From the NCBI RefSeq assembly GCF_028649435.1, contig NZ_JAQSIN010000007.1: 64,000 nt of DNA; one strand, written 5' to 3'. Position numbers and translations under genes: made by a program. This DNA is from Curvibacter microcysteis. Its GTDB lineage: Bacteria > Pseudomonadota > Gammaproteobacteria > Burkholderiales > Burkholderiaceae_C. The notes under the pieces are model-generated. The model made no database searches. It was not told the DNA's origin and saw only the letters and a list, made by a program, of their open reading frames with translations. Below are positions 16,132-24,275 of the stretch, in pieces (within the stretch, counting starts at the first letter, position 1; the number at the start of each line of letters is the position of its first letter).

Positions 16132-17214
16132 ATGAATCAAGACAACAAGTTCCTGAAATACGCCGCCATGGGCGCCGCCCTGCTGGTGCTGCCCCTGGTG
16201 CTGCAATTCTTCGGCAACGCCTGGGTTCGCATTGCCGACCTGGCCCTGCTGTATGTGATGCTGGCCCTGGGCCTGAACATCGTGGTGGGTTACGCCGGTC
16301 TGCTGGACCTGGGCTATGTGGCCTTCTACGCTGTGGGCGCTTATTTGTTCGGCCTGCTGGCTTCGCCCCAGCTGACCGACAACTTCGCCGCCATCGCCGC
16401 GTTGTTCCCCAACGGCCTGCACACACCTTGGTGGGTGATCATCCCGGTGGGTGCCGTCGTCGCCGCTTGCGCGGGGGCTTTGCTGGGTGCGCCCACGCTG
16501 AAGCTGCGCGGTGACTACCTGGCCATCGTGACTTTGGGTTTCGGTGAGATCGTTCGTATCTTCATGAACAACCTCGACCACCCGATCAACATCACCAACG
16601 GTCCCAAGGGCCTGGGTCAGATCGATTCGATCAGCTTCTTCGGCCTGGACCTGGCCAAGCGACTGTCGATCGGCAGCTTCGACATCAGCTCGGTCACGCT
16701 GTACTACTACCTGTTCCTGGTGCTGGTGGTGCTGACGGTGATCATCTGCTATCGACTGCAGGACTCGCGCATCGGCCGCGCCTGGATGGCCATCCGTGAA
16801 GACGAAATCGCTGCCAAGGCCATGGGCATCAACACCCGCAACATGAAGTTGCTGGCCTTCGGCATGGGTGCCAGCTTTGGCGGCGTGGCTGGTGCCATGT
16901 TTGGTGCCTTCCAGGGCTTCGTCTCGCCTGAGTCCTTCAGCCTGATGGAGTCGGTGATGATCGTGGCCATGGTGGTGTTGGGCGGCATCGGCCACATCCC
17001 CGGCGTGATCTTGGGTGCTGTGCTGCTGTCGGCCTTGCCGGAAGTGCTGCGCTATGTGGCGGGTCCCCTGCAGGCCATGACCGACGGCCGTCTGGATTCC
17101 GCCATCCTGCGCCAGTTGCTGATCGCGCTGGCCATGATCATCGTGATGCTGTTGCGTCCGCGTGGCCTGTGGCCCGCGCCCGAGCACGGCAAGTCGCTGC
17201 AGCAAGTTCGTTAA
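16132..17214 (+). CDS. livM: Branched-chain amino acid ABC transporter permease LivM
   Basis: Second permease, 360 residues, about nine to ten hydrophobic helices. Family landmarks: YVMLALGLNIVVGYAGLLDLGYVAFYAVGAYLFGLL, LKLRGDYLAIVTLGFGEIVRIFMNN, SRIGRAWMAIREDEIAAKAMGINTRNMKLLAFGMGASFGGVAGAM (EAA-like coupling loop). It starts 16 bases after livH stops, with AGGAG before ATG 16132, and is followed closely by livG. The length fits LivM rather than the larger urea permease UrtC. Confidence 0.94.
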   Translation: MNQDNKFLKYAAMGAALLVLPLVLQFFGNAWVRIADLALLYVMLALGLNIVVGYAGLLDLGYVAFYAVGAYLFGLLASPQLTDNFAAIAALFPNGLHTPWWVIIPVGAVVAACAGALLGAPTLKLRGDYLAIVTLGFGEIVRIFMNNLDHPINITNGPKGLGQIDSISFFGLDLAKRLSIGSFDISSVTLYYYLFLVLVVLTVIICYRLQDSRIGRAWMAIREDEIAAKAMGINTRNMKLLAFGMGASFGGVAGAMFGAFQGFVSPESFSLMESVMIVAMVVLGGIGHIPGVILGAVLLSALPEVLRYVAGPLQAMTDGRLDSAILRQLLIALAMIIVMLLRPRGLWPAPEHGKSLQQVR

Positions 17215-17226
17215 GGAGACACCCCC

Positions 17227-17997
17227 ATGGCAGAAACCGTACTCAAGGTGTCCGGCATTTCCAAACGTTTTGGCGGCTTGCAAGCCCTCAGTGACGTCGG
17301 CATCACCATCGAACGTGGCCAGGTCTATGGCCTGATCGGCCCCAACGGCGCCGGCAAGACCACGTTTTTCAACGTCATCACGGGCCTTTACACGCCCGAC
17401 AGTGGCAACTTCGAGCTCGCCGGCAAGCCTTACCAGCCGACGGCTGTGCACGAAGTGGCGCGCGCTGGCATTGCCCGCACCTTCCAGAACATCCGTTTGT
17501 TCGCTGAAATGACGGCCCTGGAAAACGTCATGGTGGGCCGCCACATCCGCACCCATTCGGGTCTGATGGGCGCCATCTTCCGCAGCGCCAGCTTCAAGGC
17601 TGAAGAAGCGGCCATCGCCAAGCGCGCCCAAGAGCTGCTCGACTACGTGGGCATTGGCAAGTACGCCGACTTCAAGGCGCGCACGCTGTCCTACGGCGAC
17701 CAGCGCCGTCTGGAGATCGCCCGCGCCCTGGCCACCGACCCGCAGCTGATTGCGCTGGACGAGCCGGCCGCCGGCATGAACGCCACCGAGAAGGTGCAAT
17801 TGCGCGAATTGATCGACCAGATCCGCCGCGACAACCGCACCATCCTGTTGATCGAACACGATGTGAAACTGGTCATGGGCCTGTGCGATCGCGTCACGGT
17901 GTTGGACTACGGCAAGCAAATTGCCGAAGGCAAACCCGCCGACGTGCAGAAGAACGAAAAGGTGATCGAGGCTTACCTCGGCACCGGTGGCCACTGA
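17227..17997 (+). CDS. livG: Branched-chain amino acid ABC transporter ATPase LivG
   Basis: Cytoplasmic ATPase of 256 residues. Walker A GPNGAGKTTFFN, Q-loop region ARTFQNIRLFAEMTALENVMVGRH, signature LSYGDQRRLEIARALA, Walker B LIALDEPAAGMN and switch His in LLIEHDVKLVMGLCDRV. The A-loop and EPAAGMN wording are typical of LivG. AAGGAG precedes the ATG, 12 bases after livM. It pairs with LivF to power the LivHM pore. Confidence 0.96.
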   Translation: MAETVLKVSGISKRFGGLQALSDVGITIERGQVYGLIGPNGAGKTTFFNVITGLYTPDSGNFELAGKPYQPTAVHEVARAGIARTFQNIRLFAEMTALENVMVGRHIRTHSGLMGAIFRSASFKAEEAAIAKRAQELLDYVGIGKYADFKARTLSYGDQRRLEIARALATDPQLIALDEPAAGMNATEKVQLRELIDQIRRDNRTILLIEHDVKLVMGLCDRVTVLDYGKQIAEGKPADVQKNEKVIEAYLGTGGH

Positions 17998-18016
17998 GTT
18001 AGGAAAGACGAATCCC

Positions 18017-18736
18017 ATGACAGCGAAAACGCTTCTGAAAGTCAGCGGCCTGAAGGTGTCCTATGGCGGCATCCAGGCCGTCAAGGGTGTGGACTTCGAG
18101 GTCCGCGAGGGCGAACTGGTGTCCCTGATCGGCTCCAACGGCGCCGGCAAGACCACCACCATGAAGGCCATCACCGGCGGCCTGGTCGCCAACGATGGCG
18201 ACATCTTGTACCTGGACAAGTCCATCAAGGGCCAAGGGGCCTGGGACCTGGTCAAGCAGGGCCTGGTCATGGTGCCCGAAGGCCGTGGCGTGTTCACCCG
18301 CATGACCATCACGGAAAACCTCCAGATGGGCGCCTTCATCCGCTCGGACAAGGCCGGCATCCTGGCTGATATCGACAAGATGTTCGCCCTGTTCCCCCGC
18401 CTCAAAGAGCGCCGCGACCAGTTGGCCGGCACCATGTCGGGCGGTGAGCAGCAAATGCTGGCCATGGCGCGTGCGCTGATGTGCCAGCCCAAGGTGCTGT
18501 TGCTGGACGAGCCCTCGATGGGCCTGTCGCCCATCATGGTCGACAAGATCTTCGAGGTGGTGCGCGACGTGTCCGCCCAAGGCGTGACCATCGTCCTGGT
18601 GGAGCAAAACGCCAGCCGCGCCTTGGCCATCGCCAGCCGTGGCTATGTGATGGAGTCCGGCCTGATCACCATGACCGGTCTGGGCAAGGACCTGCTGGTC
18701 GATCCCAAGGTGCGCGCCGCCTACCTGGGCGAATAA
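18017..18736 (+). CDS. livF: Branched-chain amino acid ABC transporter ATPase LivF
   Basis: Second ATPase of the transporter, 239 residues. Walker A GSNGAGKTTTMK, MVPEGRGVFTRMTITENLQMGAF (typical of LivF), signature MSGGEQQMLAMARALM, Walker B VLLLDEPSMGLSP and VLVEQNASRALAIA. ATG 18017 follows AGGAAAG, 19 bases after livG; an upstream in-frame codon inside livG is rejected. Last gene of the operon, with a terminator about 35 bases on. Confidence 0.96.
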   Translation: MTAKTLLKVSGLKVSYGGIQAVKGVDFEVREGELVSLIGSNGAGKTTTMKAITGGLVANDGDILYLDKSIKGQGAWDLVKQGLVMVPEGRGVFTRMTITENLQMGAFIRSDKAGILADIDKMFALFPRLKERRDQLAGTMSGGEQQMLAMARALMCQPKVLLLDEPSMGLSPIMVDKIFEVVRDVSAQGVTIVLVEQNASRALAIASRGYVMESGLITMTGLGKDLLVDPKVRAAYLGE

Positions 18737-18770
18737 GCTTCGCCCCGACCCACCGCTGGGTGGGTTCGCG

Positions 18771-18810
18771 ACCCCGACGTGCCTCTTCTGGAGGTCCGGC
18801 GGGGTTTTTT
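18771..18810 (+). terminator. Terminator after livF
   Basis: Outer stem ACCCCG (18771-18776) with CGGGGT (18800-18805), inner CCTC/GAGG pairing and six T residues to 18810. It closes the livHMGF operon. Confidence 0.75.
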
Positions 18811-18877
18811 CATGGGGCCGCCGCTGGGCGGGGCGCGGCGGCGTACAGTGCCAGTCACTTTGCTGCGGGTGCACCCT

Positions 18878-19243
18878 ATGTTTGCTTTTTTCCAGAACCT
18901 CCCCGTGCCGCTCCAGGCGGCCTTCTTGCTGACGCTGTCCAACGTCTTCATGACCTTCGCTTGGTATGGGCACTTGAAAAGCCTGGCGGGCTCGCCTTGG
19001 TACACCGCCGCCTTCATCAGCTGGGGCATTGCGCTGTTTGAGTACCTGCTGCAGGTGCCTGCCAACCGCATCGGCTTCACCCACTTCAACGTGGGCCAGC
19101 TCAAGATCATGCAAGAGGTGATCACCTTGGCCGTGTTTGTGCCCTTTTCCGTCTTCTATTTGAACCAGCCATTGAAGCTTGACTACCTTTGGGCGGGCTT
19201 GTGCATGGTGGGCGCCGTTTACTTCATTTTTCGGGGCGCTTGA
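18878..19243 (+). CDS. DUF486 / DMT-family small membrane protein
   Basis: Integral membrane protein of 121 residues with four hydrophobic helices (about 10-27, 40-57, 72-92, 98-118). The wording TLSNVFMTFAWYGHLK, ISWGIALFEYLLQVPANRIG and LKIMQEVITLAVFVPFSVFYL is characteristic of the DUF486 branch of the drug/metabolite transporter superfamily. Substrate is unknown. ATG 18878 (MFAFFQNLPVPLQAAF) starts at the first helix; longer frames upstream run into the livF terminator. It is monocistronic by context. Confidence 0.88.
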   Translation: MFAFFQNLPVPLQAAFLLTLSNVFMTFAWYGHLKSLAGSPWYTAAFISWGIALFEYLLQVPANRIGFTHFNVGQLKIMQEVITLAVFVPFSVFYLNQPLKLDYLWAGLCMVGAVYFIFRGA

Positions 19244-19301
19244 GCCCCCGCGGAGGTGCTTGGCGGGGCCGCAGGCCTCGCCCGGTTAGAATCAGGGAGT
19301 T

Positions 19302-19319
19302 TTGTCATCATTCCGTCAC
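19302..19319 (+). promoter_or_regulatory. Pho-box-like tandem repeat upstream of DUF47-pit
   Basis: TTGTCATCATTCCGTCAC resembles the PhoB box CTGTCAT-N4-CTGTCAC: two 7-base half sites spaced by four bases on an 11-base period, with a third, weaker repeat AGTGACT after it. It lies 37 bases before the DUF47 ATG. A TAGAAT hexamer at 19287-19292 just upstream would put the transcription start near 19300, so the box could act as a repressor site. Binding by PhoB is inferred. Confidence 0.5.
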
Positions 19320-19355
19320 ATTCAGTGACTTTTTTTTCGCCTGCTAGGAGTCGCC

Positions 19356-20003
19356 ATGCTGTTCGGCAAACTGTTGCCCCGTGAGGGCAATTTTTTCGAG
19401 ATGTTCAACCAGCACGCCGAGCACATCGTGGAGGCCGCCCGCGCCTTCTCCCAGCTGGTGGCCAACTACAACGATCCGCACCTGCGTGACAAGTACAACC
19501 AGGATGTGGACAACGCTGAACACGCGGCAGACCGGGTGACCCAAGAGGTCAACCGCCTGATCCACAAGACCTTCATCACCCCGATCGACCGTGAGCAGAT
19601 CCACTCCTTGATCAACACCATGGACGACGTGGCCGACCTGATCCAGGACTCGGCTGAAACCATGGCTTTGTACGACGTGCGTGTGATGACCGATGAAATC
19701 ACCCGCCTGACCGACCTCAGCCTGAAGTGCTGCGAGCGTCTGCGCGATGCGGTCAAGCTGCTCGACAAGATCACCGACCAGCGCACCGCCGAAGCCGCTC
19801 TGAAGACCTGCGAGGAAATCGACCGCCTCGAGTCCGATGCCGACCGCGTGATGCGCGCAGCCATGAGCAAGCTGTTCCGCGAAGAGCCCGATGTGCGTGA
19901 AGTCATCAAGCTCAAGGCCATCTACGAGCTGCTCGAAACCATCACCGACAAGTGCGAGGATGTGGCCAACCTGATCGAGGGCATCGTCCTCGAAAACTCC
20001 TGA
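19356..20003 (+). CDS. DUF47 family phosphate-transport accessory protein
   Basis: Cytoplasmic helical protein of 215 residues related to PhoU (DUF47, Pit accessory protein). Typical pieces: GKLLPREGNFFEMFNQHAEHIVEAARAF at the N-terminus, DNAEHAADRVTQEVNRLIHKTFITPIDREQIHSLINTMDDVADLIQDSAE, and ITDKCEDVANLIEGIVLENS at the end. In this family it lies next to pit genes and is thought to modulate low-affinity phosphate uptake. It is 13 bases upstream of pit, clearly one operon, with AGGAG before its ATG and a Pho-box-like repeat upstream. Confidence 0.93.
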   Translation: MLFGKLLPREGNFFEMFNQHAEHIVEAARAFSQLVANYNDPHLRDKYNQDVDNAEHAADRVTQEVNRLIHKTFITPIDREQIHSLINTMDDVADLIQDSAETMALYDVRVMTDEITRLTDLSLKCCERLRDAVKLLDKITDQRTAEAALKTCEEIDRLESDADRVMRAAMSKLFREEPDVREVIKLKAIYELLETITDKCEDVANLIEGIVLENS

Positions 20004-20016
20004 TCCGGGGCGCAGC

Positions 20017-21027
20017 ATGAGCAACGTTCAGGTGGCTTTGTGGGCCGTGATGGTCCTGGTGGCCATGGCCCTGGTGTTCGACTTCATGAACGGGTTTCAT
20101 GATGCGGCGAACTCCATTGCCACAGTGGTCTCGACCGGGGTGCTCAAGCCCGGCCAGGCGGTGGTCTTCGCCGCGTTCTTCAACTTCATTGCGATCTTCA
20201 TCTTCCACCTCAGCGTGGCCGCGACGGTGGGCAAGGGCATTGCCCAACCCGGGGTGGTGGACATCCATGTGGTGTTTGGCGCCTTGGCGGGCGCCATCGT
20301 CTGGAACCTGATCACTTGGTACTACGGCATCCCCAGCAGCTCGTCACACGCGCTGATTGGTGGCATCGTGGGCGCGGTGATCGCCAAGGCTGGTGCGGGT
20401 GCCCTGCTGCCTGCGGGCATCCTGCGCACGGTGGCCTTCATTTTCATCTCGCCTTTCCTGGGCTTTGTGTTTGGCTCGCTGATGATGGTGATCGTGGCCT
20501 GGATTTGCCGCCGCACCCGCCCGTCCAAGGTGGACCGCTGGTTCCGCCGCCTGCAACTGGTGTCGGCAGGGGCCTACAGCTTGGGCCACGGCGGCAACGA
20601 TGCGCAAAAGACCATCGGCATCATTTGGATGCTGCTGATCGCCACGGGCTATGCTCCGATCGACGGGGCTGCACCGCCGAACTGGACCATCATTTGCTGC
20701 TATGTCGCCATTGGCCTGGGCACCATGTTTGGGGGCTGGCGCATTGTGAAGACCATGGGCCAGAAGATCACCAAGCTCAAGCCCGTGGGCGGTTTCTGCG
20801 CTGAAACCGGGGGCGCCTTGACCCTGTTCATCGCCACCATGATGGGCGTGCCCGTGTCGACCACCCACACCATCACCGGCGCCATCGTCGGCGTGGGCTC
20901 GGTGCAGCGCGCCAGCGCCGTGCGTTGGGGCGTGGCAGGCAACATCGTCTGGGCTTGGGTCCTGACCATTCCGGCCTCGGCCTTCGTGGCTGCCGTCGGC
21001 TACTGGATCAGCTTCCAGTTGTTCTGA
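20017..21027 (+). CDS. pit: Inorganic phosphate transporter, Pit family
   Basis: Membrane transporter of 336 residues, about ten helices, that moves metal-phosphate with protons. The two inverted PiT signature repeats are visible: DFMNGFHDAANSIATVV near residue 20 and GHGGNDAQKTIGIIWMLL near 190, plus GIPSSSSHALIGGIVGA and GVPVSTTHTITGAIVGVGS. It lacks the long central loop of E. coli PitA, fitting the short Pit form paired with DUF47. A hairpin at 21068-21109 follows. Confidence 0.94.
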   Translation: MSNVQVALWAVMVLVAMALVFDFMNGFHDAANSIATVVSTGVLKPGQAVVFAAFFNFIAIFIFHLSVAATVGKGIAQPGVVDIHVVFGALAGAIVWNLITWYYGIPSSSSHALIGGIVGAVIAKAGAGALLPAGILRTVAFIFISPFLGFVFGSLMMVIVAWICRRTRPSKVDRWFRRLQLVSAGAYSLGHGGNDAQKTIGIIWMLLIATGYAPIDGAAPPNWTIICCYVAIGLGTMFGGWRIVKTMGQKITKLKPVGGFCAETGGALTLFIATMMGVPVSTTHTITGAIVGVGSVQRASAVRWGVAGNIVWAWVLTIPASAFVAAVGYWISFQLF

Positions 21028-21067
21028 TTCAGGCCGTGGGCCCTGCGCCCGCCACACCCTGTTAGGC

Positions 21068-21109
21068 ACACCCTGTGCCGCCCTGTTCGAAACGGGGTGG
21101 CCAGGGTGT
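21068..21109. repeat. Stem-loop between pit and parA-like gene
   Basis: ACACCCTG (21068-21075) pairs with CAGGGTGT (21102-21109) and the interior also pairs (GCCGCCCTGTT with AACGGGGTGGC). There is no clear T run, so it may be a weak terminator or mRNA-end stabiliser between the converging pit and ParA-like genes. Confidence 0.5.
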
Positions 21110-21162
21110 TGTGCTTTGGGCACGATGAACCTGGGGCGCCGGCCTGCGCCGGGCCGGGGCGT

Positions 21163-21933
21163 TCAATTGCCTTGCAAGGCGTCAAACAAGGCGACGAATT
21201 CCTGGGTCAGCTTGTGGCGTGGGTCCAAATGGATCATGGGGCGCGACAGCTCGTGCGACTCCTTGATCTTCACGCTGGCGCTCAGGTACGGTTGCAGCAC
21301 GGGCAGGCCTTCATCGACCAGCTCCTGCACAGTGCGCTTGGGCAGGGCAGCGCGCGGCTGGAACTGGTTGACGACAATGCCTTCCACCGCCAGGTCGCGG
21401 TTGTGGTCGGCCTGGATTTCCTTCACGCTGTCCAGCAGCCCGTACAGGGCCCGGCGCGAAAAATCATCGCAGTCAAAAGGAATCAGGCAGGCCTGGGCAG
21501 CGATCAGGGCCGAGCGGGTGTAGAAGTTCAGCGCCGGTGGGGTGTCGATCCAGACCAGGTCATAGGCGTCGCCCAGTTCGTTCAGTGCGTCGCGCAGCTT
21601 GTAGATCTTGTAGCGGCTCTCCAGCTTGCTGTGCAGCTCTTCGAGCAGCGGGCTGGCGGGCATCACATGCAGGTTCTCCCAGGGCGACTCGACGATGAAT
21701 TCGCTGGTGGCTGGGTTACGAAGGGTGAATTTGAGCGTGGTGTCAAAGAACTCGGCCGCGCCAGCCAGGCCTTGCTCGACCGCGTCGCCCAGCAGGTAGC
21801 GGCTGGAATTGCCCTGGGCATCCAGGTCCACCACCAGGGTGCGCAAGCCGCGCTCGGCGCCGATGGCAGCCAGGTTGCTGGTGATGGTCGACTTGCCGAC
21901 CCCGCCCTTTTGATTGAACACAACGCGTCGCAT
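21163..21933 (-). CDS. ParA family ATPase, orphan
   Basis: Cytoplasmic P-loop ATPase of 256 residues of the ParA/MinD superfamily. Deviant Walker A KGGVGKSTITSN (residues about 9-20, with both Lys), VVDLDAQGNSSRYLL, Walker B LVWIDTPPALNF and the end PYLSASVKIKESHELSRPMIHLDPRHKLTQEFVALFDAL. No ParB gene or parS-like repeats are next to it; instead it lies 100 bases downstream of kynA on the same strand. Start ATG 21933 gives MRRVVFNQKGGVGKS; the upstream ATG at 21972 adds 13 unlikely residues. Role may be positioning of a protein complex or partition; not decidable here. Confidence 0.88.
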   Translation of the reverse strand: MRRVVFNQKGGVGKSTITSNLAAIGAERGLRTLVVDLDAQGNSSRYLLGDAVEQGLAGAAEFFDTTLKFTLRNPATSEFIVESPWENLHVMPASPLLEELHSKLESRYKIYKLRDALNELGDAYDLVWIDTPPALNFYTRSALIAAQACLIPFDCDDFSRRALYGLLDSVKEIQADHNRDLAVEGIVVNQFQPRAALPKRTVQELVDEGLPVLQPYLSASVKIKESHELSRPMIHLDPRHKLTQEFVALFDALQGN

Positions 21934-21949
21934 GACCGGTTTCCGTGCA

Positions 21950-21978
21950 GTTGCAATGTGTCTATTGTGCACTGCAAC
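21950..21978. promoter_or_regulatory. Inverted repeat upstream of the parA-like gene
   Basis: GTTGCAATG at 21950-21958 and CACTGCAAC at 21970-21978 are complements with one mismatch in nine. It ends 17 bases before the ParA-like start codon on the minus strand, where it could be an autoregulatory operator. An AT-rich hairpin (21978-22000) between it and kynA could be a weak kyn terminator. Confidence 0.45.
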
Positions 21979-22033
21979 AAAAACCAGGGGGCTGTTTTTG
22001 CGTGGGACGGGGCCGTATGCCGGCGGGGCGCGC

Positions 22034-22921
22034 TCAGAGCTGGGTGCGCAGGCTCCAGATTTCGGGGAACAGCACCACGTCCAGCATCTTGCGCAGGTAG
22101 CTCACGCCGCCGGTGCCGCCGGTGCCGCGCTTGAACCCAATCACGCGCTCGACGGTGGTCACATGGCGGAAGCGCCAGAGGCGGAAGGCGTCTTCGAGGT
22201 CGGTCAGCTCTTCGCCCAGCTGGTACAGGTCCCAGTGCGCTTGGGGGTTGCGGTAGACCTGCAGCCAGGCTTGTTCGACCTCGGCGCTGGCTTGATAGGG
22301 CTGGGTCCAGTCGCGTTCGGTGTGGCTGCTGGGCACGGCCACGCCACGGCGGGCCAGCAGGCGCAGCGCCTGGTCGTACAGCGAGGGGGCCTGATAGCGC
22401 GCCTCGACCAGGGCCAGCAAGTCGGCCCGGTGCGCGTGCGGTTGCAGCATGGCGGCGTTCTTGTTGCCCAGCGCGAACTCGATGCAGCGGTACTGGTAAC
22501 TCTGAAAGCCGCTGGAGCTGGCCAGGTAGGGCCGGATGGCGCTGTATTCGGGCGGGGTCATGGTGGCCAGCACGTCCCAGGCGTGCACCAGCTGTTCCAT
22601 GATCTTGCTGACCCGGGCCAGCATCTTGAAGGCGGTGGGCAACTGGTCCAGCGCGACGTGGTCGATGGCCGCACCCAGCTCGTGCAGCATGAGTTTCATC
22701 CACAGCTCGCTGGTCTGGTGCTGCACGATGAAAAGCATCTCGTTGTGGTCGGGCGAGCGCGGGTGTTGCGCGGTCAGGATCTGGTCGAGCTGCAGGTAGT
22801 CGCCGTAGCTCATGGACTGGCTGAAGTCGAGCTGGGCTTTTTCTTCGACCACGATGCGTGCCGTGTCCTGGGCTTCAGTGCCCGGCGTCTGGGTGGTGGG
22901 GGAGGCGTGGAAAGGGCACAT
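22034..22921 (-). CDS. kynA: Tryptophan 2,3-dioxygenase
   Basis: Haem enzyme of 295 residues that opens the indole ring of L-tryptophan to N-formylkynurenine, first step of the kynurenine pathway. Features: MSYGDYLQLDQILTAQHP, HNEMLFIVQHQTSELWMKLMLHEL (distal His and substrate contacts), RVSKIMEQLVHAWDVLATMTP, and proximal haem His in FRLWRFRHVTTVERVIGFKRGTGGTGGVSYLRKML. It is last in kynBUA, two bases after kynU. Confidence 0.97.
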   Translation of the reverse strand: MCPFHASPTTQTPGTEAQDTARIVVEEKAQLDFSQSMSYGDYLQLDQILTAQHPRSPDHNEMLFIVQHQTSELWMKLMLHELGAAIDHVALDQLPTAFKMLARVSKIMEQLVHAWDVLATMTPPEYSAIRPYLASSSGFQSYQYRCIEFALGNKNAAMLQPHAHRADLLALVEARYQAPSLYDQALRLLARRGVAVPSSHTERDWTQPYQASAEVEQAWLQVYRNPQAHWDLYQLGEELTDLEDAFRLWRFRHVTTVERVIGFKRGTGGTGGVSYLRKMLDVVLFPEIWSLRTQL

Positions 22922-22923
22922 GC

Positions 22924-24234
22924 TCAGGTCACCGCGTGGTTTTGGTTGAACTCGGGCGCCTGCCAGGCGCCGCTGTCCAGCACCTCGCGCAGCTGTTCGA
23001 CGGCGTGCCAGACGTCGGCGTAGCCGATGTACAGCGGGGTGAAGCCAAAGCGCAGGATGTCAGGGTGGGCCGCGCCGTCGCCGCGGCGAAAATCCCCGAT
23101 CACGCCGCGCGCGATCAGGGCCTGGACGATGGCGTAGGCGCCCGAGGGGCCACTCGGGTCGGCTGGGTTGATGCGCGTCAGGCTGACTTGCGAGCCCCGC
23201 TCGGCGTGGGCTCGCGGTGTCGCCAGGCCCAGGCCGTGGCCGGCGCAGCGGGCTTCGACCAGTTCAATGAACAGGTCGGTCAAGGCCAGCGACTTGGCGC
23301 GCAGCGCGGCCATGCCGCCCAGCGCATCGGCTGCGTGCAGGGTGTCCAGCCCGCACGCTAACGCTGCCAGGCTGAGGATGGGCTGGGTACCGCACAAGTA
23401 GCGGGCAATGCCCTCAGCGGGTTGGTAGTCGGGCGTGAAGGCAAACGGCGCGGCATGGCCCCACCAGCCCGACAGCGGCTGCCAGAAGCGGCTGGCGTGG
23501 CGCGGGTGGGCCCAGACAAAGGCGGGGGCACCGGGGCCGCCGTTCAAGTATTTGTAGCCGCAGCCAATCGCAAAGTCGGCCTCTGCACCTTGCAGGTCGA
23601 CCGGCACGGCGCCGGCGCTGTGCGCCAGGTCCCACACGGTCAGGGCGCCGGCGGCGTGGGCGGCGGCGGTTACCGCGGCCATGTCCAGCATGGCGCCGGT
23701 ACGGTAGTTGACGTGGGTCAGCATCAGCACGGCGACCTGTTCGTCGAGTGCGCCCAGCACTTCTTCGGGCTCGACCAGCACCAGCTCCAGGCCCCGTTCA
23801 CGCGCCAGGGATTCGGCGATGTACAGATCGGTTGGGAAGTTGCTGCGCTCGCTGACGATGCGCTTTCGCTGCGGGGCGTCTTCGCGCGCGATGTTGAGCG
23901 CGGCCGAGAGCACCTTGTACAGGTTGATCGAGGTGCTGTCGGTGCACACCAGCTGGTTGGGGCCGGCGCCCACCAGTGGGGCCAGCTGGTTGCCCAGGCG
24001 CTGCGGCAGGTCGAACCAGCCGGCGCTGTTCCAGCTGCGGATCAGGCCGTCGCCCCATTCGCCCGTCACCACCTGGGCGACGCGGGCCGGGGTGGCAGCG
24101 GGCAACACGCCCAGCGAGTTGCCGTCCAGGTAGATCACGCCCTGGGGCAGTTGGAACAGGTTTTTCAGCGCGCGCAAGGGGTCTTGCGCGTCACGCGCTC
24201 GGCAGTCGGCCAGGGTCGTTGGGGTGGTGGTCAT
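22924..24234 (-). CDS. kynU: Kynureninase
   Basis: PLP enzyme of 436 residues that cleaves kynurenine to anthranilate and alanine. Seen: YLDGNSLGVLP near the N-terminus, ERSNFPTDLYIAE, LTHVNYRTGAMLDM, VWDLAHSAGAVPVDL and the PLP-lysine motif CGYKYLNGGPGAPAFVWAH, followed by WWGHAAPFAF. ATG 24234 (MTTTPTTLADCRARDAQDPL) matches the family N-terminus; the open frame further upstream overlaps kynB and is not coding. The middle gene of kynBUA, 41 bases after kynB. Confidence 0.97.
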   Translation of the reverse strand: MTTTPTTLADCRARDAQDPLRALKNLFQLPQGVIYLDGNSLGVLPAATPARVAQVVTGEWGDGLIRSWNSAGWFDLPQRLGNQLAPLVGAGPNQLVCTDSTSINLYKVLSAALNIAREDAPQRKRIVSERSNFPTDLYIAESLARERGLELVLVEPEEVLGALDEQVAVLMLTHVNYRTGAMLDMAAVTAAAHAAGALTVWDLAHSAGAVPVDLQGAEADFAIGCGYKYLNGGPGAPAFVWAHPRHASRFWQPLSGWWGHAAPFAFTPDYQPAEGIARYLCGTQPILSLAALACGLDTLHAADALGGMAALRAKSLALTDLFIELVEARCAGHGLGLATPRAHAERGSQVSLTRINPADPSGPSGAYAIVQALIARGVIGDFRRGDGAAHPDILRFGFTPLYIGYADVWHAVEQLREVLDSGAWQAPEFNQNHAVT

Positions 24235-24275
24235 GGTGTTGTTTCTGCAGGGGTTTGGCAATGAATCGGGTGAAG

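Noticed and set aside
15186..18736. Urea transporter urtBCDE as identity of the ABC operon
   Set aside because: Permease lengths (309 and 360 residues) fit LivH and LivM; UrtB is usually much longer, and no urease or urtA gene is present.
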